In this document: positions 17,389 to 26,198 of the stretch, one piece after another | Layout of the letters: each line of letters opens with the position of its first letter | Numbering within the stretch: position 1 is the first letter of the stretch | Source of the DNA: Candidatus Dechloromonas phosphoritropha | GTDB lineage: Bacteria > Pseudomonadota > Gammaproteobacteria > Burkholderiales > Rhodocyclaceae | Reading direction: 5' to 3' | NCBI GenBank assembly: GCA_016722705.1 | Contig: JADKGN010000001.1 | Location: forward strand, 1,028,657-1,092,656 | Length of the DNA: 64,000 nucleotides | Position numbers and translations under genes: made by a program | The notes under the pieces: generated by a model | Seen by the model: the letters and a program-made list of their open reading frames with translations, nothing else | The model's database searches: none | Told to the model about the DNA's origin: nothing

Positions 17389-18895
17389 GAATGGCACTTA
17401 CTTAAGCTTTTTGGGATGTCCATTTTTCATGACGATAGCTTTGGCGAGATTACGTGGTTTGGTGAGCATTGGATAGGGTTTAGGTCGTCGTTTGACGGCG
17501 CGAGGCTCGATCCGGCCCGGTCGGTTACCGACCTGTTGTTGGGCGATTAAAACGAATAGTTCGCTGTGTATGTTGTGATGGCTGCGGCTCGCAAAGGGTG
17601 CCCAGGCGAGCCAGATTTGCACGGTATGCTTGAAGCTCAGTTGGCGCGGCAATCTGTGGGAGAGCATTGCAGCCTGAGCCATCATTAACCGAATCAGATT
17701 GTAGGCGAGGAGATAGACCCAGATTTCCTTGATCGCCATCGCAGGCGTCAGGCAACTCAGTCGTTCCATGCCGAGCGTGGTCTTGATGTTGCGCAGATCG
17801 AGTTCAACGTGCCAGCGATCCCGATAGAGCGATTTCAAGGCAGTCTTGTCGGTTTGTTTTGGGCAAAGCAATGTCGTCACCCGTGTCTTGCCGCCGACCC
17901 GAAGCTCGCGTACGGTCAGACTCTCGGGGGCCTGATCGTAGTCGGCCTGAGGCATCCAGTCGGGTTTGCTGGCGGGTTTTGGCAGCACGATCAGATGATC
18001 GCACTGCCCCAACTGCCGACCTCGGCAAAAATCGGTGGTGCGTTGCCGCGCGCCATTTTGTTCAAACACCGCATCAATGCACCGCTCGCGTAATGAGCAG
18101 AGGAGAAAATAGGTGGCGTAGAAGGCGTCGCCCAACAGTAAATCACCCTGCTCCAGGGAATCGAATATCGAACGCAGCAACGACTGCTCATCGCTGCCCT
18201 TGCCCCGACAGGAGCCGGTCGTGGCATTGAGTACCGCCCCGCTACCCAAACAAACGAGCCCAACGATCCGGCACTGCGGGAAACCCAGTCCCGGCTTCTG
18301 GCTCGTCGGTTGCGGGACGACCTGATTGTCTGAGGTGTCGGGCATTACGACGGTCGTCCCGTCCACCAGACGGACGGGACGACCCCGCCAATGCCAAGCT
18401 GTCGGCGCCTGCGTGGCGACTCTTTGCCCCACGTGGCACGCCAGTGTACTGAGCATCTTCAAAGGCAAGCGCTTTCGCGCCCGGCAATAGGCGCCCGTGT
18501 GGGTGCTGCCCGGCACCAGGCCGCCAACCAGGCATTTGACCGCACGGTCATTGACTGCCTTCTGGCAGGAACGATCGGTGCTCAGCGCTTGGGCCAGAAA
18601 CATCGACAACGTCTCCGTCGGGGGATATTGCCTTTCTCGGTGGGGCGGCAGTTCAGATTCCACGGCATCGAACAATTCCGGCCCCATCAACAGGTTGAAA
18701 AACGCATAGGCGTCGCTCTGGGCAGCGTGGGCCTTGACCGTTCGGTGTTGCTGTGCGCGTGTACTGCGGATAGGATGCATTTGGGCTGGCTCATCGTGGG
18801 CGGGTTGGGTGTTTGGCGACGCCAACTTATCACGCGTCGATCCAGCCTGTTTCATCATTTGCATCAAAGAGTTGAATGTTAAGTAAGTGCCATTC
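17389..18895 (-). mobile_element. IS4-family element (IS4-b) with 11-bp target duplication
   Basis: Perfect terminal inverted repeats GAATGGCACTTACTTAA and exact target duplication GACACTGATCT (17378-17388 and 18896-18906). The insertion splits the region upstream of the AlpA-like gene. Clean ends argue for recent movement. Confidence 0.92.
17398..18864 (-). CDS. IS4-family transposase (IS4-b)
   Basis: 488 residues from an ATG at 18864, the first in-frame start inside the element; the frame is open further, but that part lies outside the IS. DDE core: VRLVDGTTVVMPDT (first Asp), LLLGDAFYATYF (second Asp), and a YREK-like signature LYRDRWHVELDLRNIKTTLG with the catalytic Glu. Intact, and not closely related to the other IS4 transposases in the window. 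Confidence 0.9.
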   Translation of the reverse strand: MQMMKQAGSTRDKLASPNTQPAHDEPAQMHPIRSTRAQQHRTVKAHAAQSDAYAFFNLLMGPELFDAVESELPPHRERQYPPTETLSMFLAQALSTDRSCQKAVNDRAVKCLVGGLVPGSTHTGAYCRARKRLPLKMLSTLACHVGQRVATQAPTAWHWRGRPVRLVDGTTVVMPDTSDNQVVPQPTSQKPGLGFPQCRIVGLVCLGSGAVLNATTGSCRGKGSDEQSLLRSIFDSLEQGDLLLGDAFYATYFLLCSLRERCIDAVFEQNGARQRTTDFCRGRQLGQCDHLIVLPKPASKPDWMPQADYDQAPESLTVRELRVGGKTRVTTLLCPKQTDKTALKSLYRDRWHVELDLRNIKTTLGMERLSCLTPAMAIKEIWVYLLAYNLIRLMMAQAAMLSHRLPRQLSFKHTVQIWLAWAPFASRSHHNIHSELFVLIAQQQVGNRPGRIEPRAVKRRPKPYPMLTKPRNLAKAIVMKNGHPKKLK

Positions 18896-18939
18896 GACAC
18901 TGATCTCACGTTTTCGCAATCACCCGAAGGGAGATAAAC

Positions 18940-19152
18940 GTGAGTATCAAACACCTCAACCAACGCCATTTGGCCGACCGTTGGGACGTCAGCGAAGCCA
19001 CACTGGAACGTTGGCGGACCGAGGGAATCGGACCCGTATTTTTGAAACTGCAAGGGCGCGTGCTGTATCGCTTCGAAGACGTCGAATCCTTTGAGGCCGA
19101 CAGCTTGCGCAAGAGCACCTCTGAACGCGTCGTGGTCGGAGGTGCAGCATGA
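18940..19152 (+). CDS. AlpA/MerR-like helix-turn-helix protein (prophage or integrative element)
   Basis: 70-residue DNA-binding protein starting with GTG at 18940 behind a GGGAG ribosome-binding site. LADRWDVSEATLERWRTEG forms a winged-helix/excisionase-type HTH and the tail YRFEDVESFEAD is typical of AlpA/Xis-like proteins that control excision or early transcription of prophages. It is the first readable gene of the decayed prophage region. IS4-b is inserted about 45 bp upstream. Its stop overlaps the next start (ATGA at 19149). Confidence 0.75.
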   Translation: MSIKHLNQRHLADRWDVSEATLERWRTEGIGPVFLKLQGRVLYRFEDVESFEADSLRKSTSERVVVGGAA

Positions 19153-19188
19153 GCCGCACAATTCCCGACCAAATTCTCGCCACTCGGC
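19149..19188 (+). pseudogene. 5' end of a prophage gene cut by IS256-A
   Basis: Thirteen codons (MSRTIPDQILATR) begin at an ATG overlapping the AlpA-like stop and run into the IS256 element. Whether the prophage sequence on the far side of the IS (20623 onward) is the same gene is not clear. Confidence 0.45.
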
Positions 19189-20622
19189 AGTGCAACTTTT
19201 TTTCTGTAAAAGTTCTCAGGCGATTCCATCGGGATGGGCTCAGTCTTTGAGGTTGAGATAGATTTTCCCGGTCATCCACTCCTCATCGCATTCGGCGAGG
19301 AGCGCTGAGACGAGGCGGAGGCAGGAAGCGGTGTTGGGGAAGATGGAAGCCACCCGGGTACGGCGTTTGATCTCGCGGTTAATGCGTTCGAGGCCGTTGG
19401 TCGTGCGCAACCGGACGCGTTGGGCCACTGGCCAATTAAAGACAGCGAACCCCTCGGGCAGATTCTCCTCGGCCCACTGGGCCAGTTTGGGCGCCTCGGT
19501 CCGCCAGGCCTCGATCGCCTGACGCAAGAGGCGCTCCGCTTCGGTTTTGTCCGGTGCATTGAAGATCGCCCGAATCCGCTGCGCCACCGGTTTGCGCTGA
19601 TCAAGGCGGGTGACATACGACTGCGCGTTCTGTTGCAGGTGGAACTGGCAACGTTGCCAGGGTACGCTGGGCAAGGTGGCGCGGCGTGCCGCATTGAGAC
19701 CGGCATGCGCATCGGCGACGATCATCTTGACGCCCTTGAGTCCCCGCCGCACCAGGCTGTCGAGGAAGGCCCGCCAATGCACCTCCGCCTCGGACAAGGC
19801 GACCGAGACGCCCAGCACCCGGCGATGACCGCTGTGCGTGATGCCGACCGCCACCAGCACGGCACAGTCGACCAGCTGCCCGCCCTCGCGCACCCGCTCG
19901 TCCCCCAAGAGGACTTCCTTCGGGGCGTACCGCGCATCGAGAAAGACATAAGGCGTTTCATCGAGCGGTCGCTCACGCCAGACGGCCAACCCGGCATCCA
20001 GTTGTTCGGCGGCACGACTCACCTGCGTCGACGAAATCGACACCTCTGGCCCAAGCAAGGCTTGCAGGACGGTGATCACCTTGCGTGTGGAAACCCCCTG
20101 TACATACATTTCGGCCAAGGCGATATTGAGCGCCTGCTCGGTCCGCGACCCTTTCTCCAGGGCGCTGGGGTAGAAGCCGCCGCCGCGCACCTGTGGCACC
20201 TCGAAGGTTAGTTCGCCAACCCGGGTCATCATCGTTTTGGGCTTGAAGCCGTTGGCGTAATCAGAGCGCTCGACGGTACGTTCATGGGGCTGGGCATTGA
20301 GAAAAAGTTTGCGCTCAATCCGGCTGGCCTCGTTGACCAGAATGCGCAGTGCTTCGCCGGCGCCATCCAGACCGTTGTTTAGCAGCACCGCAAAACGGGC
20401 ATCCAGAGGGTGATGTTCTACGCGTTGTGCCATGCTGTCGATTCTTTCGTGGGAATGGGTAAGAATGCCCCGAAGAAATCGCCTGCGGGAGTAGCCGGTC
20501 AATGTTTCGCCGCGTGGCTGTGCCGTCCTCCGCGACTCGGGCGCTACGCACCCTTGTCGCTCCGGCCAGCACAGCCACGCAAAACCAACAGGAAAAGAAT
20601 TTACAGAACGGATGTTGCACTA
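19189..20622 (-). mobile_element. IS256-family element (IS256-A)
   Basis: Terminal inverted repeats start AGTGCAAC and share TTCTGTAAA further in. One transposase gene lies on the minus strand. No clear 8-bp target duplication is visible, so the flanks may have been rearranged after insertion. Confidence 0.78.
19240..20433 (-). CDS. IS256/mutator-type transposase
   Basis: About 397 residues from MAQRVEHHPLDARF at 20433; the longer frame to 20502 has no homology look. Mutator-type DDE features: FLDARYAPKEV (first Asp), IVADAHAGLNAARRATLPSV (second Asp) with WQRCQFHLQQN, and the C-terminal Glu region RTTNGLERINREIKRRTRV. The gene is intact. It is a different lineage from IS256-B at 46378. Confidence 0.9.
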   Translation of the reverse strand: MAQRVEHHPLDARFAVLLNNGLDGAGEALRILVNEASRIERKLFLNAQPHERTVERSDYANGFKPKTMMTRVGELTFEVPQVRGGGFYPSALEKGSRTEQALNIALAEMYVQGVSTRKVITVLQALLGPEVSISSTQVSRAAEQLDAGLAVWRERPLDETPYVFLDARYAPKEVLLGDERVREGGQLVDCAVLVAVGITHSGHRRVLGVSVALSEAEVHWRAFLDSLVRRGLKGVKMIVADAHAGLNAARRATLPSVPWQRCQFHLQQNAQSYVTRLDQRKPVAQRIRAIFNAPDKTEAERLLRQAIEAWRTEAPKLAQWAEENLPEGFAVFNWPVAQRVRLRTTNGLERINREIKRRTRVASIFPNTASCLRLVSALLAECDEEWMTGKIYLNLKD

Positions 20623-21066
20623 ACCGCCACTCCGGTTAGTGAGCTTGCCAACTTGGCCAGTAATTCACTGTTTCAGGTCAAGAACGATGCGGCAGAGCTA
20701 CTGACTGTATCCAAGGCACTCGTCGAGCACATCGACCGTGCTCTGGACCTGAAGTACGTAGATCGCGCGCATCAATTACGCCTGGCAGCACATAAGGACA
20801 CCGGCGTCGTCCATTTCGATGACGGCAATGTACGCGTCACCGCTGATCTGCCCAAGAAAGTCGAGTGGGACCAGAAGCTACTGGCCGAACTCATCGCACG
20901 TATTGCTGCAGCCGGTGACAACCCGGCCGAGTTCATCGAGACGTCCTACCGGGTCAGCGAAACCAATTACCAAGCCTGGCAGGAATCCCTGCGTTCCCAA
21001 TTCACCCCCGCGCGCACCGTCAAGGTTGGCAAAGCCAGCTATCGCCTCGCGCTGCTTTCGGAGTAA
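20623..21066 (+). pseudogene. Prophage protein of unknown function, 5' end replaced by IS256-A
   Basis: About 147 codons of a conserved phage hypothetical protein (SLFQVKNDAAELL, then LRLAAHKDTGVVHFDDG and PKKVEWDQKLLAELIARI). The frame is open backward into the IS and no ATG lies between the IS end and the conserved region, so the native start is lost. In other prophages I recall similar proteins in an early operon next to recombination or helicase genes; the role is unknown. It is followed 5 bp later by the next small gene. Confidence 0.55.
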
Positions 21067-21071
21067 TCACC

Positions 21072-21356
21072 ATGCTGAAATCCCTTATTGAATCGCTGCG
21101 CAAGAAGTCCGTTTTTCTGTCCGAACTTCCGGCCACTGTCAGGGTGCCGGGGCACGGCGGTAAGCCAACGATCGATGGTCTTCAGATTGAAGATGCCAGC
21201 GTCGACGATATTGCGTTTGCCATCCAAGGTCTGGAATACGAATCGGCCAACATCGGTGGGCAACTTCACGCACTGAGAAAGTTGCATGACCTGGCCCGTA
21301 ACCGGGGCGTACTCGGTACCGACAAGGTAGCCGAGATCTTTGGCACGGAGGTCTGA
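21072..21356 (+). CDS. Small prophage protein, unknown function
   Basis: 94 residues (MLKSLIESLRKKSVFLSEL...). No membrane segment or known motif; the middle is acidic and the C-terminus (DKVAEIFGTEV) could be helical. It lies in the same orientation as, and is tightly packed with, its neighbours (5 bp and 3 bp gaps), as expected for a phage early operon. I do not recognise the family. Confidence 0.55.
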   Translation: MLKSLIESLRKKSVFLSELPATVRVPGHGGKPTIDGLQIEDASVDDIAFAIQGLEYESANIGGQLHALRKLHDLARNRGVLGTDKVAEIFGTEV

Positions 21357-21359
21357 GAT

Positions 21360-21624
21360 GCCCTTTCCGATCATTACCGCCGATCAGCGCCTCGCAGAAA
21401 ACCGCCGTTCCTCGGGCGTCATCCTCGGACCCGCCGGTGTCGGGAAGACCAAGAATGTCGTCAAGTCTGCGATCCAGCCCGACAGCAAGGAGTACGCGGC
21501 ATTGATTGGTGCCGTCAGTCGCGCACTTGTTCCCACCGGCGGATTCAGCAGCAGTGCGCCGGCGGCACACGCTGCACCGGCTGCCGCTCCTTCTGTATCT
21601 ACGCGGCCCACTTGGGCGCAATAA
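21360..21624 (+). pseudogene. Phage ATPase start fused to the end of another gene
   Basis: The frame opens as a P-loop protein: MPFPIITADQRLAENRR, then a Walker A motif ILGPAGVGKT. Right after the P-loop it continues with a disordered Ala/Pro-rich tail (SSAPAAHAAPAAAPSVST) rather than the rest of an ATPase. This looks like an internal deletion joining the first 30 codons of a phage RecA-type ATPase to the 3' end of a downstream gene. Confidence 0.5.
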
Positions 21625-21636
21625 GGAGAAACAGCT

Positions 21637-21851
21637 ATGATTCTCCGACCGCGCCAACGCGAGTTCGTCACGCGCTGTGTCGGGGCGCTCAAGACCCACG
21701 GCAATACGCTGGGCGCCGCCCCGACCGGTGCTGGCAAGACCATCTGCCTCTCAGGCACGGCGGGCGAGTTTCTCGCCCATCCCGATGCCAAGGCCTGTGT
21801 GCTCGCCCACCGTGACGAACTCACCGCGCAGAACCTGAGCAAGTTCTCGCG
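21637..21851 (+). pseudogene. Phage DEAD/DEAH helicase, N-terminal fragment
   Basis: About 70 codons from MILRPRQREFVTRCVGALK with the Walker A motif GAAPTGAGKT and motif Ia-like VLAHRDELTAQN. The homology ends near 21851, where portal-protein sequence begins in another frame. A large deletion has joined the early (replication) and late (head) phage modules here. Confidence 0.65.
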
Positions 21852-22626
21852 GGTAGCCTGGCGGTCGCCCTGCAACTGCAAGTGCTCGAACCTGAGCATC
21901 TACCCGTCACGATGAACACCACGGCAGAAAACGGCAACGTAATTCGTGCCGGCATCGAGTTCGATCGGCTGGGTCGGCGGGTGGCCTACCACCTGTATCG
22001 GGCGCATCCGGAGGATGGCGCACTGGCTCCGATGTCCGGCAACGGGGGTATCGAAACGGTTCGCATCGATGCGTCGGAAATCCTGCACCTGTTCCGGCCG
22101 TTGCGTCCAGGACAGATTCGGGGTGAGCCCTGGTTGGCACGGGCGCTGGTGAAACTGAACGAACTAGACCAGTAGAATGATGCCGAACTGGTGCGCAAGA
22201 AAACAGCCGCCATGTTTGCCGGCTTCATCACCCGGCTCGCGCCAGAAGATAACCTGACGGGCGAAGGCGTTTCGGACGCCAATGGAGTGGCCTTTACCGG
22301 CCTCGAACCCGGCACGCTGCAAACCTTGGAGCCCGGTGAGGACGTGAAGTTCTCGCAACCCGCCGATGTTGGCGCAAGTTACGCCGAGTTCCTGCGCATG
22401 CAGTTCCGCGCTGTCGCCGCCGCCATGGGCGTGACCTACGAGCAACTAACCGGGGATCTCACCCAGGTCAATTACTCGTCGATCCGGGCCGGCTTACCGG
22501 AGTTTCGCCGTCGTTGCGAAGCCTTGCAGCATGGTGTCATCGTTCATCAGTTGTGCCGGCCAATCTGGCAAGCCTTCATCGAGCAGGCCGTGCTGGAAGG
22601 CGCGCTGTCTCTGCCTGGCTATGCCC

Positions 22627-24017
22627 CAATCCTCTTGACTTAGCGGTCTGTCATCTAATTTTGGCAACTTTGCCATCTGGCCGCGCCAAGATATAATCGA
22701 GCATGTAACCAATTGATATAAATAGGCGTTATATGACGGCCTAAATATGCCAATATCGTTTCACGGCTAACGGACTACATTCATGGCGCCAATTTCCTTG
22801 CCGCCGCCCGCCGCGAGCCTCGGTTTTTCACCCGAAACCGTGAATTGCCATTCACGAATCTGATCGCTTTCCTGCTCACCGGCATTCGCGGCGCAGTTCA
22901 GGCGGAGCTTGATTCCTGCTTTGCCCTGCTTGCCGGAAGAACCCGCCTTTGTCGGGCGATCACGGCCAGTGCCTTCTCAAAGGCGCGCAGCCATCTGGTC
23001 GCCAATCTCTTTGAGCCGCTCAATACAGAATTGCTGCGCCTGGTCGATGAGGTCGTTCCGCAGCAGCCGGACTGGCAAGGCTTGCGGGTCTTGGCGGCGG
23101 ATGCATCGAAGGTACGTCTGACCTTGCTTGACCTGGAAGGGCGCCGCCATATTCGAGAAGCGGCCATCTTCGGTTTGTTTCGGCCAGGGATCGAATTGTT
23201 CGACTCGCTGATTTTGCACAGTTCGCTGGTCGGCGAACGTCAGATGTTGTTTGAGCGGCTTGACCGACTCGGTGCTCAGGACATGCTGGTGCTTGATCGC
23301 GGGTATCCGGGTGCCTGGTTGGTCGCGGCGCTGTTGCATCGAGGTATCCCCTTTTGCATACGCTGTGATTCGTCCGCTTCCTTTTCTGCCATCACCCAGT
23401 TCATGCGATCCGGAGAAGATGAGGCGCAGGTGACATTGCCGCCACCGCATCGTCAGGATGCCATTGATTACGAGTGTCCGCGTCTGCCTTCTATGGTTCG
23501 CCTGATTCGTCAGGTGACGCCGACTGGCAAGGTACGGGTCTTGATGACCTCCTTGCTTGATACCGCGCGGTATCCGGCCACAAGCTTCTCAGCCCTTTAT
23601 CACAGCCGTTGGCGTATCGAGGAGGCGTTCAAGCGCATCAAACACCGGCTCAATCTGGAGCACACGTCCGGCCTGACTTGGCTGGCCGCCTGCCAGGATG
23701 TTGGGGCCAAGATGGTGTGTGACAATCTCAATGCCCTGGCCACCTACCTGGCTGCGGAAGAGCGGCTGCCCAGCGATTCGCCATGGCGAGTGAATCGGAC
23801 GATGGCCTTCAATACCGTACGTCGTATCTTGCCCCGAGTCTTGGCGGGTGTGCAGCAAATCACCACCCGAGTTACCAAGGAAATCTTCTCGGAAATCGTC
23901 AAAAACCTTCAGAAATTTATCCCTGATCGTGCTCGACCTCGGCCAAACCAGCGAAAGCCTCACCTGTCCTTTGCTTACAAACCCGCCGTATGACTATGGA
24001 CTAAGTTGAGAGGATTG
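22627..24017 (+). mobile_element. IS4-family element, copy 1 (IS4-1, 1391 bp)
   Basis: Ends CAATCCTCTTGACTTAGC on the left and GAGAGGATTG on the right; perfect 10-bp target duplication GGCTATGCCC (22617-22626 and 24018-24027). It interrupts the phage portal gene. The sequence looks essentially the same as copies at 37948 and 41302. Confidence 0.93.
22845..23993 (+). CDS. IS4-family transposase (IS4-1)
   Basis: DDE transposase with LRVLAADASKVRL, LVLDRGYPGAWLV and LYHSRWRIEEAFKRIKHRL carrying the triad. Taken from the TTG at 22845 it has 382 residues, but homology to the IS4-a transposase continues about 28 codons upstream in the same frame (SRLTDYIHGANFLAAARREP) without an ATG or GTG, so the real start is probably a non-standard codon near 22760. 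Otherwise intact. Confidence 0.85.
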   Translation: MPFTNLIAFLLTGIRGAVQAELDSCFALLAGRTRLCRAITASAFSKARSHLVANLFEPLNTELLRLVDEVVPQQPDWQGLRVLAADASKVRLTLLDLEGRRHIREAAIFGLFRPGIELFDSLILHSSLVGERQMLFERLDRLGAQDMLVLDRGYPGAWLVAALLHRGIPFCIRCDSSASFSAITQFMRSGEDEAQVTLPPPHRQDAIDYECPRLPSMVRLIRQVTPTGKVRVLMTSLLDTARYPATSFSALYHSRWRIEEAFKRIKHRLNLEHTSGLTWLAACQDVGAKMVCDNLNALATYLAAEERLPSDSPWRVNRTMAFNTVRRILPRVLAGVQQITTRVTKEIFSEIVKNLQKFIPDRARPRPNQRKPHLSFAYKPAV

Positions 24018-24327
24018 GGCTATGCCCGGGGTGGTCAGGCCAAGCGCCGCGAGTATCTGTCCGTGAAATGGATTCCCCAGGGCTGGCAGTGGGTGGATCC
24101 CAAGAAAGAGTTTGACGCCATGCTCACCGCGATGCGCGCCGGCCTGTTATCGCGCTCCGAGGCGATCTCGTCATTTGGCTATGACGCTGAGGATGTTGAT
24201 CGCGAGATTGCCGCCGACAACGCCCGGGCCGATGCGCTCGGCCTGGTGTTCGAGTCCGACCCGCGTCACGAATTGCCGACGCCTGCGCTGCCAGAGATTC
24301 CCGTGAGCAGCGAGTCCTCAGCTGATG

Positions 24328-24612
24328 CTATGAAGAGCGCTTGAGGTCCCGATAGAAGTTCTCGTGGGGGCCGACGGCTTCAAGATAGATCAGGCGGACT
24401 TCATCATCCACTGTGTAGCCGAGCAGGTAGAGCTGGTTCTGGCTGCGGAATTTATAGACGAACAGTTCGGCCAGGTCGCCCTTCTTACGTTCGCCGACGG
24501 CAGGATTATCCGCAATGACCTCGGCGGCCGCGTCGACATCGGCGACGACGTTGTCGTGGAGTTTCTTGTAGGCGCGTGCGAAACGTCGGGTCTGCTTGAG
24601 CGAATAGCTCAT
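24328..24612 (-). CDS. RelE/ParE-type toxin
   Basis: 94-residue toxin of the RelE/ParE superfamily. The fold is suggested by TRRFARAYKKLHDNV, the central GDLAELFVYKFR and the C-terminal IYLEAVGPHENFYRDLKR. Family members either cleave ribosome-bound mRNA or poison gyrase; which applies here is not evident. It overlaps its antitoxin by 4 bp and lies on the strand opposite to the phage head genes, between portal and protease. Its last 17 bp overlap the portal gene end. Confidence 0.85.
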   Translation of the reverse strand: MSYSLKQTRRFARAYKKLHDNVVADVDAAAEVIADNPAVGERKKGDLAELFVYKFRSQNQLYLLGYTVDDEVRLIYLEAVGPHENFYRDLKRSS

Positions 24613-24842
24613 GCCCGCCGTGACCGGGCAATGAAGGTCGTCGCATCGTCATGGGACTCAGCCATCGATGCCAGTGATTCGGCAATGAAACCCGCTGGAA
24701 GGTCTGGATTGTCCAGTGCGGCGCGACCTACACGGGCCCAGTACTCGACCTGACCAGCAATGCTGCGATGTTCGACCATGGCATCAGCGCGAGCCTGATC
24801 GTACAGCGTCTGATCGATACGAATGGAAGTCGATGCAGTCAT
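24609..24842 (-). CDS. ParD-like antitoxin
   Basis: 77-residue antitoxin. The start STSIRIDQTLYDQARADAMV is a ribbon-helix-helix-like segment and HRSIAGQVEYWARVGRAALDNPDLP is typical of ParD-like antitoxins paired with RelE/ParE toxins. Expected to bind both toxin and its own promoter just upstream (24843-24926). The pair may stabilise the prophage or the surrounding island. Confidence 0.82.
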   Translation of the reverse strand: MTASTSIRIDQTLYDQARADAMVEHRSIAGQVEYWARVGRAALDNPDLPAGFIAESLASMAESHDDATTFIARSRRA

Positions 24843-24926
24843 GGTGGTTCTCCAGAAAAAGTCCGTTCAACGGATAAGCAGAACGTTACCACAATTGTAG
24901 TAAGTCCTTCAAGGAGTACAACTGAA

Positions 24927-26195
24927 ATGCAGCTACCGCACCTGGCGTCCCGTCTCTACGGGATGCCGCTTCTGCTCGCCCGAGCCAAACTGGACGTGAT
25001 TCTCTCGGTACTGGGCGATCGGGTGAGTTGGCCGGAACTTGATCTGGCCTCACCACTAGCGCATGCCCGGCCACGTAGTGATGCCCCTGCGGGGATCGCC
25101 GTGATTCCGGTGGTGGGGTCACTGGTGCGCCGCACGATGGGACTGGACCTAGCGTCAGGATTTACCTCCTACGCCGAGATTGCCGGCATGGTCGACGCCG
25201 CCCTCAGTGACTCGAGCGTCGAGGGCATCGTGCTCGACATCGATTCTTCGGGTGGCGAAGCGGGTGGCGTCTTCGAGCTTGGTGAGCGGATCCGTGCGAC
25301 CGATACGATGAAGCCGGTCTGGGCGGTCGCCTCGGACGCGGCCTATTCAGCCGCCTACGCCATTGGCTGTGCCGCTTCGCGCCTGGTCATTAGTCGCACC
25401 GGCGGCGTCGGTTCCATCGGCGTGATCGCCATGCATGTTGACCAGACGGCGCGCGACGCCCAGCAGGGCTATCGCTACACCCCCATCACCGCCGGGGAGC
25501 AGAAGAACGACTTCTCGCCCCACGAAAAACTTACCCCCGACGCCCATGCCCGTCTGCAGGTTGAGGTCGATCGCCTCTACGGCCTCTTCGTTGCCCACGT
25601 TGCCGCTATGCGCAAGCTCGATGGTGATGCCGTGCGTGCCACCGAGGCTGGTACCTATTTCGGTGAGGACGCCGTTACTGCCGGGCTGGCCGACGCAGTC
25701 GGCAGCCTCGATGCGGTGCTCTCCGATTTCAGCAACTTTCTGGTGGCTCGTCGGGCGCGCGGCCACGCGGTATCCGGTTCCACGCGCTCACTCATCGCAC
25801 CCCCCTCAACGCTCATGGAGAACACAAGCATGCCAATGACTGATCCTGTCGAAAACTCGTTGACCGATGACCCGGCAGAGCTAACCGATCCGGAAACGGA
25901 GAAACACGTCACCAACGAAGCACCTGCGGCGGCTAATCCGGCAGCGCCCGAAGCCCACCGTGCCGATGCGGTGGCGATTGCCGAACTGTGCCAACTCGCC
26001 GGCCATCCCGAACTGAGCGCTGCCTTCCTCGCCAAAGGCGTCTCCGAAGCCCACGTCAGGAAAGCACTGCTGGCATCACGCGCCGACAGCCCGGAGATCC
26101 GCTCCACGATCGCGCCGGATGCCGCACCGCCCCAGCAATCCCCGTCCGCCAATCCCCTGATGGCGGCCGTCAAGAATCTCACCGGAAAGGAATAA
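24927..26195 (+). CDS. Phage S49-type head maturation protease with scaffold-like tail
   Basis: 422 residues; start at 24927 behind AAGGAG. The N-terminal 270 residues are a ClpP/SppA-like S49 protease (lambda gpC type): GIVLDIDSSGGEAGGVFELG, the Ser in DAAYSAAYAIGCAAS, and RTGGVGSIGVIAMH. A predicted catalytic Lys lies near GEQKNDFSPHEKLTPDAH. The C-terminal 130 residues are Ala/Pro/Glu-rich and low in hydrophobic residues, as in the embedded scaffold. The gene appears intact, unlike the portal before it and the capsid after it. Confidence 0.88.
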   Translation: MQLPHLASRLYGMPLLLARAKLDVILSVLGDRVSWPELDLASPLAHARPRSDAPAGIAVIPVVGSLVRRTMGLDLASGFTSYAEIAGMVDAALSDSSVEGIVLDIDSSGGEAGGVFELGERIRATDTMKPVWAVASDAAYSAAYAIGCAASRLVISRTGGVGSIGVIAMHVDQTARDAQQGYRYTPITAGEQKNDFSPHEKLTPDAHARLQVEVDRLYGLFVAHVAAMRKLDGDAVRATEAGTYFGEDAVTAGLADAVGSLDAVLSDFSNFLVARRARGHAVSGSTRSLIAPPSTLMENTSMPMTDPVENSLTDDPAELTDPETEKHVTNEAPAAANPAAPEAHRADAVAIAELCQLAGHPELSAAFLAKGVSEAHVRKALLASRADSPEIRSTIAPDAAPPQQSPSANPLMAAVKNLTGKE

Positions 26196-26198
26196 GCC

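Larger units (their letters stand above)
21852..24344 (+). pseudogene. Lambda-type phage portal protein, broken three ways
   Basis: Portal protein (lambda gpB-like family), which forms the DNA entry ring of the head. The 5' end is lost at the helicase junction. Recognisable stretches are LQLQVLEPEHLPVTMN, EILHLFRPLRPGQIRG and GVTYEQLTGDLTQVNYSSIR. At 22173-22175 TAG replaces a codon (LDQ-stop-NDAELVRKK) while the frame continues normally. After GY-A at 22626 an IS4 element (22627-24017) interrupts it; the 3' end resumes at 24018 (QAKRREYLSVKWIPQGWQWV) and stops at 24344, overlapping the convergent toxin gene by 17 bp. Confidence 0.82.
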
